NCBI GenBank assembly: GCA_965250205.1
Contig: CBDFNK010000019.1
Location: 146,234-210,233 of the forward strand
Direction: 5' to 3'
Origin: JAHZKN01 sp965250205
GTDB taxonomy: Bacteria > Pseudomonadota > Alphaproteobacteria > Rhizobiales > Hyphomicrobiaceae
DNA length: 64,000 bases
This document shows, piece after piece, positions 7,839 through 16,083 of the stretch. Position 1 is the first letter of the stretch. The number at the start of each line of letters is the position of its first letter. Both the position numbers and the translations under genes were made by a program. The notes under the pieces were generated by a model, which saw only the letters and a program-made list of their open reading frames with translations, was not told the DNA's origin and searched no databases.

Positions 7839-9938
7839 ATGCGAGACTTTGTTTGCCGACGCGTTGTCCTTTGGGCAGTGATGTTTACGGCCTGGATTTA
7901 CGGCAGCGTCATCGGCACGCTCCCAGGACTCGCTGAGACAAAGCCTGAAATTTTTGAATCCCGCTCTCTGGTCGGCAGCTACCTTGCAGGTCGCTTGGCC
8001 CAAAATAGCAATGACACCAGAAATGCTGCCAAGTTTTATGGTAACGCGCTCATTCGCGATCCACGCAATACTGTGCTGCTTGATCAAGCCTTCACCATGG
8101 AGCTCACAGACGGCAAATGGAAGCGTGCCCTGCGTCTGGCCGAATTGCTGATTGTCGAACAGCCCCAGCACCGCATGGCGCAACTTCTTCTTGGATTGAG
8201 AGCATTTAAAAACAAGAATTATGAAAGCGCGGAAAAACACGTCAAAGCGTCAGCACTTGGTCCGATAGGTGAGCTCTCAAGCGCGTTGACACTGGCCTGG
8301 GTTCGCCAGGCGCAGGGCAAACACAAACAGGCGCTACAGGCGCTGGAGCTCGATAACAAGGCTGACTGGGCGCAGTACTACTTGAAGTATCAGCGTGCGT
8401 TGCTTTTTGATGTGGCAGGACGCACTGACGCTGCCGGTAAAACTTATTCCGATGTGTTTAAACAAGACTCGCGTACGCTGCGCTCTACTCTGGCCTATGC
8501 CCATCACGCTGCGGTCGTGAACGGGACGGCGGCTGCAAAGCGCGTTCTGCGGCAACATCAGGCCAAGACCAAAGCAGACCAACACGCGCTTGTTAGAGAC
8601 TTTCTAGCCCGTCTTAATGATGGGTCACGCATCGATCTGCTGGTGAACACACCTACACAGGGCATCGTTGAGGTTCTGTATGGGCTTGGCGAAGCCCTAG
8701 CTGGCGAGGGTGGCCTGACACCAGGCATGCTTTATCTGCAAATGGCGCTGTTTTTGGAGCCTGACCATCCATTTGCGCTAGCGGCTCTGGCAAATGCCCT
8801 TGAAACCATGCGGCTTTATGGTGAAGCCAATGCCGTTTATGCGCGCATTCCGACAAGTACGCCACTTCACACCGCGATTGAAATTCGCCGGGCGTTTAAT
8901 CTCAATTCCCTTGATAAGGTCAACGATGCGCAACAGACCTTGGTTGCACTGTTAGAACCAGACGCCGGTGCGACCAAAATCGAGGCTGAAAAAGATGCCG
9001 AGCGGGTGCAAAAATTGATCGCAGCCGGACCCCGGAACGGTAATGTTTTATCACTCGGTAGTGATGCCCAGCAGGTTCGTACCGTGCAACAAGCCCTGAC
9101 CTCACTGGGCATTGATGTCGGTGAGGTGGACGGCGTTTACGGTGATGCCACGCGACGCGGGGTGGCGCGTTTTCAGAAAGAAAGAAGTCTTGATGTCGAC
9201 GGTGTGGTTGGTTCTGAAACCTATGCAAGTCTCATCGGAGCCGCTGGCCCGTTGACGTATGGCAACAGGGTCGACAACACGAGTCAGCTTCAGATTTTGG
9301 ATGCCATCGGTAATATTTTGCGTGCCCGCAAGAAGTATGGCGAGGCGATTGAGTATTATGATCGCGCGATAGCGCTGATAAAAAAGCCACGGAAGCGTGA
9401 CTGGACATATTTTTATGCCCGCGGCACCTGCCATGAACGCGTAAAAAATTGGCCGAAGGCGGAAGCCGATCTCCAGAGGGCACTCAAGTTGACGCCAGAT
9501 CAACCATTGGTTCTTAATTACCTTGGCTATTCGTGGATTGATCAGGGCTTGCATCTTAAAGAGGGTTTGAAACTGATTGAGCGCGCCGTGGCACTCAAGC
9601 CGGATGATGGCTACGTCGTGGACAGTCTTGGGTGGGCCCACTTTAAGCTTGGCAATATCAAGCCGGCGGTTTTGTTCTTGGAGCGTGCTGTCGAGCTGCG
9701 CCCTGATGATCCCATTCTCAATGACCATCTTGGTGATGCACTGTGGCGTGCAGGGCGACAACGCGAAGCGCGTTTCCAGTGGGAGCAGGCGTTGACGCTT
9801 AAGCCTGAACCCGAAGAGGCGACAAAGATCCGGGCCAAGATTCGCACGGGGCTGTTGGAGCCGATTGATGCGCAAGGACTTCAGGGCACCCAGAATGCCG
9901 CAACAGCGACCCCGATATCGAGTGATCGCAAAAATTAA
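7839..9938 (+). CDS. Exported TPR protein with embedded peptidoglycan-binding-like domain
   Basis: About 699 residues from ATG 7839, chosen because AAGGAGA lies 9 bp upstream and the following sequence is a signal peptide (basic MRDFVCRRV, hydrophobic WAVMFTAWIYG, GLAE). Upstream in-frame ATGs at 7731 and 7812 are possible. The bulk is tetratricopeptide repeats: N-terminal repeats at about residues 35-380 and well-formed C-terminal ones from about 480 (for example YARGTCHERVKNWPKAEADL and LNYLGYSWIDQG). Between them, at about 401-466, is a peptidoglycan-binding-1-like segment with VQQALTSLGIDVGEVDGVYG and GVARFQKERSLDVDG. It precedes ispE by 45 bp. TPR proteins upstream of ispE are common in Alphaproteobacteria and probably act as periplasmic scaffolds; the inserted domain suggests wall contact. 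Confidence 0.85.
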   Translation: MRDFVCRRVVLWAVMFTAWIYGSVIGTLPGLAETKPEIFESRSLVGSYLAGRLAQNSNDTRNAAKFYGNALIRDPRNTVLLDQAFTMELTDGKWKRALRLAELLIVEQPQHRMAQLLLGLRAFKNKNYESAEKHVKASALGPIGELSSALTLAWVRQAQGKHKQALQALELDNKADWAQYYLKYQRALLFDVAGRTDAAGKTYSDVFKQDSRTLRSTLAYAHHAAVVNGTAAAKRVLRQHQAKTKADQHALVRDFLARLNDGSRIDLLVNTPTQGIVEVLYGLGEALAGEGGLTPGMLYLQMALFLEPDHPFALAALANALETMRLYGEANAVYARIPTSTPLHTAIEIRRAFNLNSLDKVNDAQQTLVALLEPDAGATKIEAEKDAERVQKLIAAGPRNGNVLSLGSDAQQVRTVQQALTSLGIDVGEVDGVYGDATRRGVARFQKERSLDVDGVVGSETYASLIGAAGPLTYGNRVDNTSQLQILDAIGNILRARKKYGEAIEYYDRAIALIKKPRKRDWTYFYARGTCHERVKNWPKAEADLQRALKLTPDQPLVLNYLGYSWIDQGLHLKEGLKLIERAVALKPDDGYVVDSLGWAHFKLGNIKPAVLFLERAVELRPDDPILNDHLGDALWRAGRQREARFQWEQALTLKPEPEEATKIRAKIRTGLLEPIDAQGLQGTQNAATATPISSDRKN

Positions 9939-9983
9939 GCCGCAGATGTGGCACCACCGATCATTCAAACGCTGGGGTTAAAG

Positions 9984-10910
9984 ATGGTCGCTCCTGTTTG
10001 TCAGTCCGCGCCTGCAAAAATCAACCTAACATTGAGAATTCTAGGTCGACGGGAGGATGGCTATCATCAGCTTGTGAGTCTGGTTGCGTTTGCTCCGGAT
10101 ATTTCTGATACCGTCACGGTTACACCCGGCCCGTCAAATCGCGTGACATTCTCTGGTCCTTTTTCTGTTGGGCTTGATGCTGGCCCGACCACGGTGTCAT
10201 TGGCACTACGCTTGCTTGCTCAGTCGTTAGTGGCTCCTGCGTCTGCGCCGCCAGGACCGCAACCCGCGCCGGGCTTGCAGCTTGGCGCTGTGGTGGTTGA
10301 AAAGCGTATTCCTTTGGCATCGGGACTTGGGGGCGGTTCTGCTGATGCCGCAGCAGTGTTGCGGGCGGTGCGGCACCTCAACACAGAGCGACAGACAGAA
10401 GTGGATTGGTTGACTATTGCGCGTCAGATTGGTGCTGATGTGCCGGTGTGTTTAACGTCGCGCGCACAGATAATGTCGGGCGTTGGCGATGAGCTGGCTC
10501 CGGTTGCGTCGCTCCCGAAGCTCTATACGGTTTTGATTAAAACAGACGAGCCCGCGCTGCCGGATAAGACGCAACGTGTTTTTGAGGCGCTGAATGCTGG
10601 GCCTATCGAGATGGTTGCCCAACCCCAATCGACAAAAAACAAAGTCACATTTGACTGTGCTGAGGCTGTTGCAGCCTTTGTGCACGGGACAGGCAACACC
10701 CTTCTCGAACCTGCTCGTGCATTGATGCCATCGCTTGACGCGCCACTTGCAATGTTGAACGCACAGCCGTCGTGCCTTGCCGCAAGTCTTTCAGGCGCCG
10801 GACCAACTGTATTTGGACTGTTCGCAGACCGTGACGGCGCTGAATCCGCCGCGCGCACCATTCAAAATGACGCGCCATCTTGGTGGGTGAAGGCTTCTGA
10901 ACTCGTTTAA
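9984..10910 (+). CDS. ispE: 4-diphosphocytidyl-2-C-methyl-D-erythritol kinase
   Basis: A 308-residue GHMP-family kinase that phosphorylates CDP-methylerythritol in the non-mevalonate isoprenoid pathway. Family marks are APAKINLTLRILGRREDGYHQL at the N-terminus (shown here in part), the ATP-binding IPLASGLGGGSADAAA about residue 105, and the C-terminal SLSGAGPTVFGLF. ATG 9984 is preferred over an in-frame GTG at 9948 because conservation begins at SAPAKINL. It follows the TPR gene closely and ends directly at repeat R1-a. It works in the same pathway as the convergent polyprenyl diphosphate synthase gene, which uses its downstream products. Confidence 0.95.
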   Translation: MVAPVCQSAPAKINLTLRILGRREDGYHQLVSLVAFAPDISDTVTVTPGPSNRVTFSGPFSVGLDAGPTTVSLALRLLAQSLVAPASAPPGPQPAPGLQLGAVVVEKRIPLASGLGGGSADAAAVLRAVRHLNTERQTEVDWLTIARQIGADVPVCLTSRAQIMSGVGDELAPVASLPKLYTVLIKTDEPALPDKTQRVFEALNAGPIEMVAQPQSTKNKVTFDCAEAVAAFVHGTGNTLLEPARALMPSLDAPLAMLNAQPSCLAASLSGAGPTVFGLFADRDGAESAARTIQNDAPSWWVKASELV

Positions 10911-11035
10911 GTTGATCTACAGCGTTAAGCCTTTTGTTGTGCACGCTGAAGCTATTTGCGCGACGCTCTATCTCATGATTGGCGATCAACTTATCTGCTC
11001 AAAGTTGATGCCAACTTTTCACAAGGTTGATCTAG
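10911..11035 (-). repeat. R1-a, CTAG-bounded structured repeat
   Basis: Reverse-orientation copy of repeat family R1 filling the whole gap between convergent ispE and the polyprenyl synthase gene. Hallmarks are ccttttgttgtgcacgctga, agctatttgcgcgacgctct and ggcgatcaacttatctgctc. The CTAG end at 11032-11035 supplies the TAG stop of the synthase gene. GTTGATCTA also appears at 10911-10919, at the outer end, which is the expected junction of a second unit and so looks like the stub of a former tandem copy. Confidence 0.85.
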
Positions 11036-12048
11036 TGATGTCTCTCAATGCAAAACGCGATTACGTCAAGCATGGCTGATTTTTCTGCTCCGTCTTCAAA
11101 TATGGCCAGCGCGTCATGGGCAATGGCCCCATAAGCGCGAGCCCGCTCAAAGGTTGCGTCAAGTGCATTGTGCTGGCCCATCAGAGCCATGGCATGCTCC
11201 AGATCACCATCATCAATTTTACGCTCTCCTATGGTCCGGTTCCAAAACGCGCGCTCGGTTGGGTCGCCACGGCGGAAAGCTAAGATAACGGGCAGTGTAA
11301 TTTTGCCTTCTCTGAAGTCATCACCAACGGCCTTGCCAAGATCTTCGCTGTCACCGGAATAGTCGAGCGCATCGTCGACCAGCTGAAAGGCGAGACCAAG
11401 ATTTTTTCCATAGGAACGCAACGCTGCACGTTCTTCTGCAGGGCGGCCGCTCAAGGTGGCGCCAGATTCTGTTGCTGATGAAAACAGCGTTGCTGTCTTG
11501 GCATTGATGATCGACAAATAATCATCTTCAGTTGTTGCGGTGTTGTTGGCCGCAATCAATTGCATAACTTCGCCCTCAGCAATCGTGCTGGCAGCTTGCG
11601 ACAAGATTTTCAAGACATGGAGTGAGCCGGCCTCGACCAGCATCAAAAAGGATTGCCCGAGCAGAAAATCGCCGACCAGGACGCTGGCTTGATTGCCCCA
11701 TATGAGGCGTGCAGTTTTTTTTCCGCGTCTAGTATCGCTTTCATCGACGACGTCATCGTGCAACAGAGTAGCAGTGTGCAGGAACTCGATGGCCGCACCG
11801 GTTGTGACATGCTCCTGACCCGAATAATTGCACAGCTTTGCAGACGCAATGGCGAGCATGGGTCGCAAACGCTTGCCGCCGGATTCAATCAGATGGCGGG
11901 CCAATTCAGGGACGGTCTCAACGTCAGACCGGGCGCGCTCGGTAATTATGCGATTGACCTGGCGCATGTCAGCGTCTGTCAAATCCAACAGCGGCTTTAA
12001 GTTTGCTGATGGATTGGATCGATTCTTTAAAGGTATGACGATGCCCAC
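11032..12048 (-). CDS. ispB: Polyprenyl (octaprenyl-type) diphosphate synthase
   Basis: A trans-isoprenyl diphosphate synthase of about 338 residues, which builds the long side chain of ubiquinone. It has both aspartate-rich motifs, LLHDDVVDESDTRRG and QLVDDALDYSGD, which bind the Mg-diphosphate substrates, and the upstream GGKRLRPML. The frame is open 27 codons further, but GTG 12046-12048 is chosen because GAGGTG lies just before it and VIPLKN matches the usual N-terminus of alphaproteobacterial homologues. The TAG stop is formed by the CTAG end of repeat R1-a. Chain length cannot be read with certainty, so octaprenyl or decaprenyl are both possible. Confidence 0.88.
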   Translation of the reverse strand: MGIVIPLKNRSNPSANLKPLLDLTDADMRQVNRIITERARSDVETVPELARHLIESGGKRLRPMLAIASAKLCNYSGQEHVTTGAAIEFLHTATLLHDDVVDESDTRRGKKTARLIWGNQASVLVGDFLLGQSFLMLVEAGSLHVLKILSQAASTIAEGEVMQLIAANNTATTEDDYLSIINAKTATLFSSATESGATLSGRPAEERAALRSYGKNLGLAFQLVDDALDYSGDSEDLGKAVGDDFREGKITLPVILAFRRGDPTERAFWNRTIGERKIDDGDLEHAMALMGQHNALDATFERARAYGAIAHDALAIFEDGAEKSAMLDVIAFCIERHH

Positions 12049-12192
12049 GTCCGCACCTCGCACAATTAAACTGGCTATTGATGTTATAACCGTTCTTCTG
12101 GCCGCACGTTTAAGGTTAGATTGCCGCACCTGATAGCTACGTGGTACGACTAACCAACGAAAAAGCCACTATCAATACCGGACCGAATTGTT

Positions 12193-12420
12193 ATGCGCCA
12201 GTTGATGCAAACTAATGATCCCGTGCTGATCAGTTTTGTTGAGTCTCTGCTGAAGAACAACAACATTGATGTAGTCGTGCTTGATCAGAATATGAGCGTG
12301 TTGGAGGGGTCCATAGGCATCTTGCAGCGCCGGGTAATGGTCACGGATGACCAACTGGTGGTAGCCCGCAAAACGTTGATTGACGCGGATCTTGAAGACT
12401 GGATAAAGCCAGATGCGTGA
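12193..12420 (+). CDS. DUF2007 domain protein
   Basis: A 75-residue cytoplasmic protein of the DUF2007 family (putative signal-transducing protein). The pattern is an N-terminal LMQTNDPVLISFVESLLKNNNID, a central VLDQNM and a C-terminal RVMVTDDQLVVARKTL with acidic end, typical for the family. It overlaps the following methyltransferase gene by 8 bp, and this pair is a familiar alphaproteobacterial arrangement opposite the polyprenyl diphosphate synthase gene. Biochemical function is unknown; the fold resembles ACT/PII-like ferredoxin folds. Confidence 0.85.
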   Translation: MRQLMQTNDPVLISFVESLLKNNNIDVVVLDQNMSVLEGSIGILQRRVMVTDDQLVVARKTLIDADLEDWIKPDA

Positions 12421-13246
12421 CCAGGGCACGGACATGGCAACGGATGAACGAGAACTTGTGAGTGGACGTACGGAAGATGTAACCCGCGATACCTTCCTTG
12501 GCGGCGAGATCGACCTTTTGCAACCAACTCGCGGCTATCGTGCAGGCCTTGATGCGGTATTGCTCGCGGCGGCAATACCCGTGCAGGGTTTCTCAAATCC
12601 AACGCTCTTGGATTGCGGTGCGGGAGTCGGTGCCGTTGGGATGTGTGCCACCACGCGGTGTTCTAATCTCAAGACTGTCTTGATCGAGCGCCAGCCGCGC
12701 TTTGTAAATCTTGCGCGCGAAAATATTGCATTGAATGGACTGAACGACCGCGTTCGCGTTGTAGCAGTGGATATTACTGCTCCCGGCCGGGAGCTTGTCG
12801 ACGCAGGTATTCAAGACAACAGCTTCTCACATGTTGTTGCCAATCCGCCGTTCTTTGTATCCGGACGCGGGACTACCTCGCCAAATGCACTAAAGGCCGC
12901 CGGCCATGAAATGGACCCTGCAGATCTCGATCTTTGGGTCCGGTTTATGACTCGCATGGCCAGGGCGGGCGGAGACTTAGTGATGATCCAGCAGGCGGCA
13001 GCCTTACCGGCGCTGCTTGCCGCACTTGAGGGGCGATTTGGTGGAGCAATGGTGGTGCCAGTCCATCCGCGCGCCGGTGAGGCAGCGACCCGCGTACTCG
13101 TGGCGGCTAAGAAGGGCAGTTGCGCGCCACTCCGTATCCTTCCCGGATTTATTCTACATGAGGCGGGAAATGCCTTTACGGACGCTGCTGATGCGGTCCT
13201 GAAGCAGGGCGCTGGCCTTGAATTTTTTGAAAATGAGCGCACATAA
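12413..13246 (+). CDS. TrmN6-like tRNA/rRNA adenine N6-methyltransferase
   Basis: A 277-residue class I SAM-dependent methyltransferase of the 'small' family, similar to tRNA1(Val) A37 N6-methyltransferase. The SAM-binding loop is LLDCGAGVGAVGM at about residue 65 and the catalytic motif IV is ANPPFFV near 143, the N-P-P-F/Y signature of N6-adenine methyltransferases. The frame also has an ATG at 12434; ATG 12413 overlaps the DUF2007 stop and suggests coupling. The C-terminal part is less conserved. The exact RNA substrate is inferred from family resemblance only. Confidence 0.85.
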   Translation: MRDQGTDMATDERELVSGRTEDVTRDTFLGGEIDLLQPTRGYRAGLDAVLLAAAIPVQGFSNPTLLDCGAGVGAVGMCATTRCSNLKTVLIERQPRFVNLARENIALNGLNDRVRVVAVDITAPGRELVDAGIQDNSFSHVVANPPFFVSGRGTTSPNALKAAGHEMDPADLDLWVRFMTRMARAGGDLVMIQQAAALPALLAALEGRFGGAMVVPVHPRAGEAATRVLVAAKKGSCAPLRILPGFILHEAGNAFTDAADAVLKQGAGLEFFENERT

Positions 13247-13330
13247 GGTAGCTTGAACGCGGTCGTGGGTTTGCCGCAATGCAGGCTCTTCCAGGACCCA
13301 AAAGATGCCAGCGAAAGGCCAAAGATCTAG

Positions 13331-14179
13331 ATGAAGTGGTTTAAAAGAAAACCTGTTGTTCCTGTCTTGCGCCTCAGTGGGCCAATTGGAATGGCAACGC
13401 CATTAAAGCCTGGCCTCTCGTTAGAGACCCTTGCTGAACCTATTGAAAAGGCGTTCACGATGTCCACGCAGCCTGCTGTGGCGTTGGTGATCAATTCGCC
13501 GGGGGGGTCACCGGTTCAGTCGAGCCTAATCCTCAAGCGCATCCGCCAATGGGCGAAAGAAAAAGACAAGAAGGTCTATGTCTTTTGCGAGGATGTTGCA
13601 GCCTCTGGCGGCTATTACATCGCGCTCGCAGGTGATGAAATTTACGCAGATGAATCTTCTATCGTTGGCTCAATCGGTGTCATTTCATCTGGCTTTGGCT
13701 TTGATAAGGCGCTTGAGAAGCTCGGCATTGATCGCCGTGTCTATACGGCTGGGCTTTCCAAAAATATTCTCGATCCGTTTAAACCAGAAAAGCCTGAAGA
13801 TGTTGAGCGATTGCAAACCCTGCAGCGTGACGTCCACGATGTGTTTATCAGCGTCGTAAAAGAACGGCGCAACGAACGCCTCAAAGGTGACGATAAAGAC
13901 ATGTTTTCTGGCGCATTTTGGTCAGCGGAGAAGGCTGTGTATCTTGGTCTAATAGATGGCATCGGCGAAGTGCGCCAGGTCATGCGTGAAAAGTTTGGTG
14001 ACAAAGTGCGATTGAAAGTTGTGCCGATTTCTAAGGGCGGACTATTCTCACGGCTCCGCAAGTTGCCATCGTTTTCAAATTTTCTTCCCGCATCTAGCAC
14101 TTCATCTGATCTTAGCCTCAGTGAAGACCTACTCTCGACGATGGAAGCGCGCGCCTTATGGCAGCGCTTTGGACTGTAA
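13331..14179 (+). CDS. S49-family signal peptide peptidase-like serine protease
   Basis: A 282-residue SppA/SohB-type peptidase, which degrades released signal peptides or membrane-protein fragments. The catalytic serine lies in EDVAASGGYYIAL (about residues 91-103) and the family's N-terminal INSPGGSP segment is present; the lysine general base is expected further on, within the region around GFGFDKALEKLG. No long N-terminal transmembrane segment is visible, so this is the short form. It belongs to the run of genes from DUF2007 to glyQ, with a small membrane protein gene 8 bp downstream. Confidence 0.88.
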   Translation: MKWFKRKPVVPVLRLSGPIGMATPLKPGLSLETLAEPIEKAFTMSTQPAVALVINSPGGSPVQSSLILKRIRQWAKEKDKKVYVFCEDVAASGGYYIALAGDEIYADESSIVGSIGVISSGFGFDKALEKLGIDRRVYTAGLSKNILDPFKPEKPEDVERLQTLQRDVHDVFISVVKERRNERLKGDDKDMFSGAFWSAEKAVYLGLIDGIGEVRQVMREKFGDKVRLKVVPISKGGLFSRLRKLPSFSNFLPASSTSSDLSLSEDLLSTMEARALWQRFGL

Positions 14180-14187
14180 GGAATGAG

Positions 14188-14382
14188 ATGATGTGGGGAC
14201 GTGTTTTGCCAGCGCTGGTGGTGACCGTTGGATCTTATGTTGCAGGTCGTGTTTTAGGCAACTTGGCCGACAAGGCAGTCGACGCCAGGAGCGAAAAGAA
14301 GACCAAAAAAAAGAGCGCACCAAAAGACCTTGGCACGCTCGATTATGATGTAAAGACGGATAGCTACCGCCCCAAGTCTTGA
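14188..14382 (+). CDS. Small protein with one hydrophobic helix
   Basis: A 64-residue protein starting at ATG 14188, with AAGGA from the end of the S49 gene as ribosome binding site. Residues 5-25 (VLPALVVTVGSYVAGRVLGN) could form a membrane or amphipathic helix; the rest is highly charged (SEKKTKKKSAPKD) and ends in YDVKTDSYRPKS. No family is recognised. It follows the peptidase by 8 bp, so it is likely to be co-transcribed and membrane-associated. Confidence 0.6.
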   Translation: MMWGRVLPALVVTVGSYVAGRVLGNLADKAVDARSEKKTKKKSAPKDLGTLDYDVKTDSYRPKS

Positions 14383-14391
14383 CGCAAAGAT

Positions 14392-14598
14392 CTAATCTTT
14401 GATTGCAAAGGTTACGTTGCAGGTGACGCGATACTTCTGGATCTTGCCGTCGGAATCAACGGTGGCTGACATATCCTTCACCCAGACAGAGCGAATACCT
14501 TTCACACTCTTGGATGCTTTTTTGACGGCTTTTTCTGTTGCATCTTCCCAACTTTCGGTGGAATCGGACATCAGTTCGATGACTTTATTGACAGACAT
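14392..14598 (-). CDS. Dodecin family flavin-binding protein
   Basis: A 68-residue dodecin, a small dodecameric protein that binds flavins or related cofactors and buffers them. The start ATG at 14596-14598 is fixed by AAAGGAGA 8 bp upstream. The sequence VNKVIELMSDSTESWEDAT, the central IRSVWVKDMSATV (with the aromatic Trp that stacks on the flavin), and a C-terminal YRVTCNVTFAIKD match the family along its full length. It converges on the small protein gene, with a 9 bp gap, and is divergent from glyQ. Confidence 0.92.
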   Translation of the reverse strand: MSVNKVIELMSDSTESWEDATEKAVKKASKSVKGIRSVWVKDMSATVDSDGKIQKYRVTCNVTFAIKD

Positions 14599-14773
14599 GG
14601 CGTGTTCTCCTTTTATTTTTGGTGGTCGATTGATTTGATCACAGGATACCTTATCCTGGACCAAAAGGGAGCGCTACAAGTGGGCGCAGTATATTGGATT
14701 GGATGCCGGGGTGACACGCCGCGATATCAGCGTATAGTGCGCGTCGAAAATTATTACTGGTGGCACGCAATCC

Positions 14774-15733
14774 ATGGTTAAAAAAGCCGATAAGGCGTCC
14801 TCAAACAGCCCCGAAATGCCTCCGTCTCACCTCAAGCCAACACAGTCTTTTCAGGATTTGATCCTGACCTTGGCTCAATTCTGGGGCGCGGAAGGCTGCG
14901 TTGTGCTGCAGCCTTACGATATGGAAGTTGGAGCTGGCACGTTCCACCCAGCGACGATACTCAGAGCCCTTGGGCCACGACCGTGGAACGCTTGTTATGT
15001 GCAACCGTCGCGTCGCCCCACCGATGGCCGCTATGGCAAAAATCCAAACCGTTTGCAGCATTACTATCAGTTCCAGGTGATCATGAAGCCGTCACCGAGC
15101 AACATTCAGGAGCTTTACCTGGCAAGCCTGGACGCGATTGGCATTGATACCGCAAATAATGACATCCGCTTTGTGGAAGATGATTGGGAAAGCCCGACAC
15201 TTGGCGCTTGGGGTTTGGGCTGGGAAGTCTGGTGCAATGGCATGGAAGTTTCTCAGTTCACCTACTTCCAACAGGTCGGTGGCTACGACTGCGCGCCGGT
15301 GGCCGGGGAAATTACCTATGGCCTGGAACGGTTAGCAACCTATGTCCAAGGCGTCGACCGCGTGTTTGATCTGAATTTCAACGGTCGGACGGATGACAAG
15401 AAACTCACCTATGGTGATGTTTTCCTGCAGGCTGAGAAAGAATACTCGCGTTTCAATTTTGAACACGCCAATACTGACATGCTATTTCAGCACTTTCGCG
15501 ATGCCGAAACTGAGTGCAGGGCGCTGTTAGAAGCGGGCTCAAAAGGTGAAAACGAGCATTTAATGGCAATGCCAGCTTATGACCAGTGCATTAAGGCGTC
15601 TCATGTGTTTAATCTACTGGATGCCCGTGGCGTGATCTCAGTCACCGAACGGCAAAGTTACATTCTCCGCGTACGCGATCTTGCCAAAGCGTGCTGCGGG
15701 GCTTGGTTGAAAACCGAGGGAGGAAGACTATGA
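14774..15733 (+). CDS. glyQ: Glycyl-tRNA synthetase alpha subunit
   Basis: A 319-residue class II synthetase subunit forming an alpha2beta2 enzyme with GlyS to charge tRNA-Gly. Residues 24-60 carry FQDLILTLAQFWGAEGC and LQPYDMEVGAGTFHPAT, followed by YVQPSRRPTDGRYG and EDDWESPTLGAWGLGWEVW, all strongly conserved in GlyQ. The stop overlaps the start of the next small gene by 4 bp. The divergent dodecin gene lies upstream, so the promoter should be within 14599-14773. Confidence 0.97.
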   Translation: MVKKADKASSNSPEMPPSHLKPTQSFQDLILTLAQFWGAEGCVVLQPYDMEVGAGTFHPATILRALGPRPWNACYVQPSRRPTDGRYGKNPNRLQHYYQFQVIMKPSPSNIQELYLASLDAIGIDTANNDIRFVEDDWESPTLGAWGLGWEVWCNGMEVSQFTYFQQVGGYDCAPVAGEITYGLERLATYVQGVDRVFDLNFNGRTDDKKLTYGDVFLQAEKEYSRFNFEHANTDMLFQHFRDAETECRALLEAGSKGENEHLMAMPAYDQCIKASHVFNLLDARGVISVTERQSYILRVRDLAKACCGAWLKTEGGRL

Positions 15734-15999
15734 ACGCGACAATTCTCGGAGGGCTCATTCTAGGTGTGCCCCTGCTGTTATTGGGCATCTACTTTCTGTG
15801 GCGTAAATGGCGTACAATTTTCTGGATGTATTTCGGCGCTTTGCTACTTGGACTTGGTTATTTGGCAACCACCGGCGCGTTGAGCGACATGGGTGCTTGG
15901 GGCGAAGGCATCGTATATGAGAGCATTGAGAAGCTCGAAAAGAAGATTGAATCACCAGCGGCTGCGCCAGACACCGCGCCAGCGCCTGCAACGCCATAA
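15730..15999 (+). CDS. Small inner-membrane protein between glyQ and glyS
   Basis: An 89-residue protein starting at ATG 15730, overlapping the glyQ stop (ATGA), with GGAGGA 7 bp upstream. Two hydrophobic segments, about residues 4-23 (ILGGLILGVPLLLLGIYFLW) and 31-49, are separated by a basic RKWR turn; the C-terminus is a charged helix (YESIEKLEKKIES) and an Ala/Pro tail. No named family is recognised. Its place between the two synthetase subunit genes, with overlap, indicates translational coupling to glyQ, though no direct functional link to tRNA charging can be seen. Confidence 0.8.
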   Translation: MNATILGGLILGVPLLLLGIYFLWRKWRTIFWMYFGALLLGLGYLATTGALSDMGAWGEGIVYESIEKLEKKIESPAAAPDTAPAPATP

Positions 16000-16083
16000 C
16001 AGCAGTCAACTTGAGTGAGCCACAGGTGCATTGTCATGTTTCATGATGGTGGTACCCGTCGCCGTGAGGATCACGGTCTACAA

